Assembly: GCF_001465875.1 (NCBI RefSeq)
Contig: NZ_LN901321.1
Span: 92,549 to 156,548, forward strand
DNA from: Legionella saoudiensis
GTDB lineage: Bacteria > Pseudomonadota > Gammaproteobacteria > Legionellales > Legionellaceae
Reading direction: 5' to 3'
DNA length: 64,000 bases
The notes under the pieces were generated by a model. That model saw only the letters and a list, made by a program, of their open reading frames with translations, made no database searches and was not told the origin of the DNA. Position 1 is the stretch's first letter, and each line of letters begins with the position of its first letter. The translations under genes were made by a program, and so were the position numbers. Below are positions 54,001 to 63,000 of this stretch, in pieces.

Positions 54001-57000
54001 TAATGGGGTAGGTAGTGTGACTTTAGTAGGGGGCTTTACCTACACACCTAATGCTCCTACTCTCAACAGCATTAGTCCAACAATAGGTTCGATCGCGGGC
54101 GGTACTCTAGTAACACTAACTGGAACCGATTTTACACCCGGTACAATAGTGACTTTTGGTGGTGTGGCGGCAACTAATGTTACGGTCAGTAGCGCTACCA
54201 CCTTAACGGCGGTAACACCTGCTTATATCAGTGGACCACTAACGGTTGATGTGATGGTGAATAATGGTGTGTCCAATGCTGTTTTATCGCAAGCCTTTAC
54301 TTATCAATCCATTGCGCCCACGCTGACTAGTGTTACCCCTAATAGCGACTCAGTTACGGGCGGTGCGAACATTACGGTGAATGGCAATGGTTTTGTTCCT
54401 ACAACTTCCTTAACAATTGGGGGCATTGCGGCAACTAATATTCATGTTAGCAATGCCACTACCCTAACTGCTACAGTTCCAGCCTATATCAGCGGTTCAT
54501 TAATTAAAGATGTCATTGTAAATAATGGAGCAGGTAGTGCCACCCTTACTGCTGGATTTACCTATATTGAAAGTGCCCCTAGCTTAACCGGGCTTACTCC
54601 TGGAACCGGTTCCATTTTAGGCGGCACAACCGTAACGCTAACAGGTAGCGGCTTTACACCGGGCACCACGGTTACTTTTGGAGGGATGGCAGCAACGGCG
54701 ATTACGGTGGTGAATTCTACTACGCTGACTGCGATAACGCCTGCTTACAGCAGTGGTCCTTTATCCGTTGATGTTGTGGTTAATAATGGGATTAGCAGTG
54801 CCACGTTAGCGAATGGGTTTGCGTATCAGCCCGAAGCTCCCAGCATCAGTAGTGTGAGCCCTAACACGGGCCCAGCTACAGGCGGTACGGTAATAACTAT
54901 TGCTGGAAGTAATTTTGTACCGGGTACTACGGTAACCATCGGTGGCATACCCGCCAGTTCCATAACGATTTCGAGTACAGGTTCTCTTACTGCAGTGGTA
55001 CCAGCTTATGTGAGTGGTGCTTTGGCTGCTGATGTGACGGTGACAAATGCCGAGGGCAGTACCACGTTAGCAGGGGGATTTACTTATACAGCAGCAGCAC
55101 CCACATTCACAGCGATTACACCAGGCAGTGGAACTACAGCAGGCGGAACAACCATTACTTTAACGGGCACAGGTTTTGTCCCTGGAACCACAGTACTTTT
55201 GGATGGTATCGATGCCGTAAATGTGCAGGTACTTAATAATACGACCTTAACGGCAGTAACCCCGGCGCATGCCAGTGGTGCTGCTGATGTCACGGTGAAC
55301 AATGGTGCAGGCGTTGCAACGCTAACTGCAGCCTTTACTTATGTAGGTGGCGACCTAAGCCTAAGCGGGGTTAGTCCCTTCACCGGTAGCGTGGCTGGTG
55401 GTACGGTTATAACTTTGAGTGGGACTAATTTATCAGGCACTACCTCAGTAACGGTGGGCGGTATCCCGGCAACGGATGTGGCGGTGGTTGATGCCAATAC
55501 GGTGACGGCAATTGTGCCAGCGTATGTAAGTGGTCCATTAGCGGCGGATGTGACGGTTAGCGACGGCAGTACCAATGCCACCTTAGTTGGCGGATTTACC
55601 TATCAAGCCATGGCGCCGAGTATTATCAGTATTAGCCCAAATACCAGTACGGTGGCTGGCGGAGTTACCGCAACCATAAGCGGCACCAATTTTGTTCCAG
55701 GCACTTTAGTGATGATTGGAGGGGTTACTGCGAATAATATTACAGTAGTGAATGCAAGCACAATTACTCTGACCGTGCCTGCTTACGTGAGCGGCTCACT
55801 AGTTAAAGATGTACTGGTTAATAACGGTGTTGGTACTGCAACTTTAACTGCTGCTTTTACTTATACCGCAGTAGGTCCCACGATAACTGGAGTTATACCA
55901 AGCGTTGGCCCTTTGGCGGGAGGCACATTTATTACGGTTTCAGGCTCAGGGTTTACGCCTAATACCACTGTTTCTGTAGGCGATATTCCTGCGACTAATA
56001 TCACAGTAAACAATGCTCATGTGCTTACTGCAGTGACTCCAGCGTATATTAGTGGTCCTTTAACGGTCGACCTGGTGGTTAGTAATAGTGTGTCTAATGC
56101 AACCCTAAGCGGAGCCTTTACCTATCAGGGGATAACACCTACATTAGAAAGTATTACACCTAATAGCGGCTCTGCAGCGGGTGGGGCTACAGTGACCGTA
56201 TCTGGCAGTGGCTTTGTTCCGGGGACTACTTTAAATATAGGTGGCGTTGCGGCAACTAATATTAATATAACCAATGTAAACACTCTAACCGCAACGATTC
56301 CTGCTTATGTGAGTGGTTCCCTAGTGAAGGATGTAACTCTTAATAATGGAATAGGTAGTGCTACCTTGCCAGGAGGCTACACCTATATAGCAAATGCGCC
56401 TACGTTAACAGGTATTACGCCAAGCACGGGCTCAGTTACCGGTGGAACCGTAGTGACCTTAACCGGTACAGGTTTTACTCTTAATTCAACGGCTAGTTTT
56501 GGTGCTATCCCGGCAGCAAGTGTCACCTTCATTAGTCCGACCTCAATGACAGCAACGATCCCTGCATATATTAGTGGCTCATTAGTTGTAGATGTCATTG
56601 TGAATAACGGAACATCGAATGCAACGCTGGCTAATGGGTTTACCTATCAAGCTACCACGCCTGTAATAAACAGTGTGAGTCCAAATACTGGCTCAGTACA
56701 AGGCGGAACCTTATTTACCATTAGTGGTAATGGTTTTGTTCCGGGTACAACGGTAACTCTGGGCAATATTGCTGCTACTTCGGTTATTGTGCTTAACTCT
56801 ACTACCTTGACAGCGGTTGCTCCTGCTTATGTAAGTGGCTCTTTAATTAAAGATGTGACAGTAAGTAATAGCGCGGGCAGTTTCACACTTCATAGTGGAT
56901 TTACCTATATTGGCGTTGCCCCCATCCTTTCAACCATTAGTCCAACATCAGGGGCGGTTACTGGGGGAACCACAGTTACTATTACTGGTGCTGGTTTTAT

Positions 57001-60000
57001 ACCGGGGATGACAGTAACATTTGGGGGCGTTGCTGCCGCTAATGTGCAAGTTATTGATGCAACCACACTTACCGCGGTGACTCCCGCTCACACTGCTGGT
57101 ATCGTTGATGTTGTAGTTAACAATGGCGTGGGCAGTACTACGTTGGCTGGGGCATATACTTATATTGCTAATGCTCCTGTTTTAACTGCAATTAGTCCTG
57201 CGACCGGAAGTGTTACTGGAGGTTTCTCAGTTACCTTAACTGGAACTGGTTTAACTGGAATGACCGGCGTTACGTTCGGCGATGTATCTGCTACGAATGT
57301 TGTTGTAGCCGATGACACAACGATAACCGCCGTAGTTCCTGCCTATATCAGTGGTCCTTTGGTAGTTGATGTCATTGTTAGTAATGGCAGTACAAATGCC
57401 ACTTTAGTTGGGGGTTTTTCTTATCAACCTACAACACCAACAATTAATACAATTAGTCCCAATAGTAGTCCTATTACGGGAGGGATAACTGCAACCCTAA
57501 GTGGATCTGGTTTTGTTCCTGGAACAACAGTAACAATTGGCGGGGTAACGGCTAGTACTATTACTGTAGTTAACTCCACGACCTTAGTTTTAACGGTTCC
57601 TGCTTATGTCAGTGGTCCTTTAGTTGCGGATGTAGTAGTTAATAATGGCAGCGGTAGCGCAACCTTAACAGGGGGATTTACTTATGTGGTGGGCGCTCCT
57701 ACTTTAAGCGGTCTTAGTCCATCTATAGGTTCAAGTGCGGGTGGTACTTTAGTAACCATAACTGGAACCGGTTTTACACCGGGTACCACAGTGGCTTTTG
57801 GTGGTGTGGCGGCAACTAATGTTACGGTAGGTAGCGCTACCACCTTAACGGCGGTAACACCTGCTTATATCAGTGGACCACTAACGGTTGATGTGATGGT
57901 GAATAATGGTGTGTCCAATGCTGTTTTATCGCAAGCCTTTACTTATCAATCCATTGCGCCCACGCTGACTAGTGTTACCCCTAATAGCGATTCAGTCGCC
58001 GGTGGTGCAAGCATTACGGTAAGTGGCAGCGGTTTTGTTCCTACAACTTCCTTAACAATTGGGGGCATTGCGGCAACTAATATTCATGTTAGCAATGTCA
58101 CTACCCTAACTGCTACAGTTCCAGCCTATATCAGCGGTTCATTAATTAAAGATGTCATTGTAAATAATGGAGCAGGTAGTGCCACCCTTACTGCTGGATT
58201 TACCTATATTGAAAGTGCCCCTAGCTTAACCGGGCTTACTCCTGGAACCGGTTCCATTTTAGGCGGCACAACCGTAACGCTAACAGGTAGCGGCTTTACA
58301 CCGGGCACCACGGTTACTTTTGGAGGGATGGCAGCAACGGCGATTACGGTGGTGAATTCTACTACGCTGACTGCGATAACGCCTGCTTACAGCAGTGGTC
58401 CTTTATCCGTTGATGTTGTGGTTAATAATGGGATTAGCAGTGCCACGTTAGCGAATGGGTTTGCGTATCAGCCCGAAGCTCCCAGCATCAGTAGTGTGAG
58501 CCCTAACACGGGCCCAGCTACAGGCGGTACGGTAATAACTATTGCTGGAAGTAATTTTGTACCGGGTACTACGGTAACCATCGGTGGCATACCCGCCAGT
58601 TCCATAACGATTTCGAGTACAGGTTCTCTTACTGCAGTGGTACCAGCTTATGTGAGTGGTGCTTTGGCTGCTGATGTGACGGTGACAAATGCCGAGGGCA
58701 GTACCACGTTAGCAGGGGGATTTACTTATACAGCAGCAGCACCCACATTCACAGCGATTACACCAGGCAGTGGAACTACAGCAGGCGGAACAACCATTAC
58801 TTTAACGGGCACAGGTTTTGTCCCTGGAACCACAGTACTTTTGGATGGTATCGATGCCGTAAATGTGCAGGTACTTAATAATACGACCTTAACGGCAGTA
58901 ACCCCGGCGCATGCCAGTGGTGCTGCTGATGTCACGGTGAACAATGGTGCAGGCGTTGCAACGCTAACTGCAGCCTTTACTTATGTAGGTGGCGACCTAA
59001 GCCTAAGCGGGGTTAGTCCCTTCACCGGTAGCGTGGCTGGTGGTACGGTTATAACTTTGAGTGGGACTAATTTATCAGGCACTACCTCAGTAACGGTGGG
59101 CGGTATCCCGGCAACGGATGTGGCGGTGGTTGATGCCAATACGGTGACGGCAATTGTGCCAGCGTATGTAAGTGGTCCATTAGCGGCGGATGTGACGGTT
59201 AGCGACGGCAGTACCAATGCCACCTTAGTTGGCGGATTTACCTATCAAGCCATGGCGCCGAGCATTATTAGTATTAGCCCAAATACCAGTACGGTGGCTG
59301 GCGGAGTTACCGCAACCATAAGCGGTGCAGATTTTGTTCCTGGAACAACGGTAACTATAGGAGGAATAGCAGCCAGTAACATTACTGTCATCAATGAAAG
59401 TACAATAACCCTGATGGTACCCGCTTATGTAAGTGGTGCTTTGATTAAAGATGTGGTAGTGAATAATGGCGTGGGTACCGCGACTTTAGCTGCAGGCTTT
59501 GTTTATACGCCAATGGCTCCAACCTTAAATTCCATCTCACCTGCATCAGGATCAACTGCTGGTGGCACGACAATTACTCTAACAGGCACTGGATTTACAC
59601 GAAGTTCTACCGTAACAATTGGTAGTATCACTGCCACCGGTATAGTCATGGTGGATTCCACAACTATAACCGCAATTACCCCAGCGTATGTTAGTGGTGC
59701 ATTGGTTGCGGATGTAACCGTAACTAATGGGGTATCTAATGCAACCTTATCGGGTGGATTCACCTATGTGCCTTCATCACCAACCATAGCCAGTATTACC
59801 CCAGACTCTGGAACTGTTGATGGTGGAACAGTTTTAACAATCACAGGAACTAATTTTACGCCAGCAACTACATTGAGTATTGGCGGTATTACTGCATTTA
59901 ATGTCTCAGTTCTTAATGCGACAACCTTGACTGCGGTAACACCTCCTTATCTCAGCGGCTCCCTAATTAAAAACGTAACCATTGCCAATGAAGCGGGCGC

Positions 60001-63000
60001 AACGGTACTTCCGCAAGGATATACCTACATTCCTAATGCACCTACTTTGGTAAATAGCGCACCAAGCGTGGGATCCACTGTCGGGGGAACCGTTGTCACG
60101 TTGACCGGTACTAATTTTACCCCAGGTACTACCGTAACTTTTGGTGGTATTGCTGCAACTAATATTACGGTTATTACGGTGACCAGTGAAACCAGCATGA
60201 CTGCTGTAACGCCTGCTTATGTTAATGGGCCATTAAGTGTTGACATCATGGTAAATAATGGAGTTTCCAATGCTGTTTTAACGTCAGCCTTTACCTACCA
60301 GGCGGCGAACCCAACTATTGTTTCAATTAGCCCAAATGCGGGATCAATTAATGGTGGCACGGCAATAATTATTATGGGGTCTAATTTTACTCCTAATACC
60401 ACAGTAACCTTAGGCGGCATTGCGGCAACTAATGTTAGCGTGGTCAATGCCAATACCTTAACTGCAATAACTCCGGCCTATGTGAATGGCTCACTTACGG
60501 TTGATGTGGAAGTGAACAATGGTGTGGCAACTGCCGTGTTGCCTTCGGCATTCACTTATACCGCATTGGCGCCTACTTTAAGCAGTGTGATCCCTAATAG
60601 TGGTTCTACTTCCGGTGGTACAACGATTACCTTAACTGGTAGTGGTTTCATTCCTGGAACTACTGTAACAATAGGGGGTATTGCGGCAACAGGTGTGCAA
60701 ATAATTAGTGCGACCAGCCTAACGGCCGTAACACCTGCTCATGCCAGTGGGCAAGTGAATGTTGTGGTTGATAATGGCACCAGTACTGCAAGTTTAAATA
60801 ATGCATTTACTTATACTTCTAGTGCTCCGACACTTACAGGTATTACCCCTGCTACTGGTAGTGTTAATGGTGGTACAGCAATTACTTTAACTGGTACTAA
60901 TTTAACTGGGGTTAACGCGGTTACTGTTGGAGGCATTGCAGCAACTAATGTTACTGTGGTCAATGATACTAGTGTAACTGCCACGGTTCCCGCTTATGTG
61001 AGTGGCCCATTAGTTGTTAATGTTACGGTAAGCAATGGTGCTGCTAATGCAACCTTATCTGATGCCTTTACTTATGTTGCAACAATACCCACGATCAGCA
61101 CTGTTTCTCCTAATAATGGTTCTATTGCTGGAGGTACAGCAGTAACGATTATAGGAACAGGTTTTGTACCCGGTACAACGGTTACTGTTGGCGGAGTTGC
61201 GGCAACGAATGTAAGCCTGATTAATGCGGACAGCTTAACGTTCACAACACCTGCCTATGTGAGTGGTCCTTTAGTGGTTGACGTAGTAGTGAGCAATAGC
61301 GCGGGTAGTGCTACTTTAACTGCGGGGTTTACTTACACTGCAATTACCCCGACATTAACGCACATTAGTCCCGCTACAGGCCCCGTTAGCGGGGGAACCA
61401 CTATTACGTTAACTGGATCTGGATTTACTCCAGGAACAACGGTAAGCATTGGTGGTGTTGCAGCTACTGGGATTGTGGTCACTAGTGCTACTAGCCTGAC
61501 GGCTGTAACACCAGCCTATGTTAGTGGCTCTTTAACTGCTGACGTAGTAGTAAATAATACCGTATCTAATGCAATATTAAGTGGCGGATTTACTTACCAA
61601 GCCGCTGCGCCCACGATTACAGGCATTACGCCAAATAGTGGTTCGATCGCCGGCGGTACTGCAGTGACTGTAAGTGGCACCAATTTTACTCCAGCAACGA
61701 ATCTGACTATTGGTGGTGTGGCGGCAACCAGTATTCAGGTGATTAATGACACAACCTTAATTGCAGTTACCCCTGCTTATGTTGGTGGGGCTTTAGTCAG
61801 TGATGTAGTTGTTACTAACAGCGTTGCCAGCGCAACTCTAGCTGGAGGATATACTTATGTGGCGATTGCTCCAGCGCTCACCAATGTTACACCCAGCTCA
61901 GGCCCTATGGTTGGAGGTACAACCATTACACTGACGGGTACAGGATTTACTCCTGGAACGTCAGTAACTGTCGGTGGAGTCGCTGCGACCTCGATCATCA
62001 TTGAAAATGCTACAACCTTAACGGCTGTTACGCCTGCTTATGTTAATGGGCCATTAGCAGCAGATGTAGTTATTGATAATGGGATCACCACTGCGACCTT
62101 AACTGGTGGTTTCACCTATGAAGTTTCGTTACCAGCAATAAGTACGATTTCGCCAAATACGGGCCCTGTATTAGGAGGAACATCGGTAACTGTGTCAGGA
62201 GATAATTTTACGCCGAACACCACGGTAACGATTGGAGGCGTTGCTGCTACCAGCATAGATGTACTTAATGCATCAACCTTGGTGATTACTACCCCGGCCT
62301 ATATAAATGGTTCATTAACCAAAGATGTAACAATTTATAATGAAGCGGGTAGTACCACCTTAACGAACGGATTTACCTACACTGGAGTTGCTCCCGGATT
62401 AACAGGGATTATCCCCAATGTTGGCTCAATGGCGGGTGGTACAGTAGTTACTTTAACGGGAACTAATTTTACGCCAACAACTACGGTCAGTTTTGGAGGC
62501 GTTGCCGCAACGAATGTGGTTGTTAGTGGTTCAACTACTTTAACTGCAGTCACGCCGGCCTATATAAGCGGTTCTTTAACCGTTGATGTCGCTATTAATA
62601 ATGGTGTTGGCACAGCAGTCTTAGTCAATGGTTTTACTTATCAGGCAGCCGCACCAACCCTAAGCTCTATTGCTCCCAATAGTGGCCCAGTTACAGGTGG
62701 TACTTCGGTTGTGATTACGGGCACTAATTTTACACCAAGTACTACGCTGACTATAGGCGGAGCGACAGCAACTAATATTACTGTCGTCAATGCCACCACT
62801 ATTACTGCATCCACACCGGCTTACCTAGCGGGTGCCTTAGTTGCCGATGTGGTAGTAAATAATGGTATTTCTAATGCAATATTAGCGGGTGGTTTTACCT
62901 ACACGGCAGTTGCCCCAAGCTTAAGCGGCATTACACCGGCGAGTGGCTCCATCGCAGGGGGTACGACCATTACCTTAACGGGCAGTGGCTTTGTTCCAGG

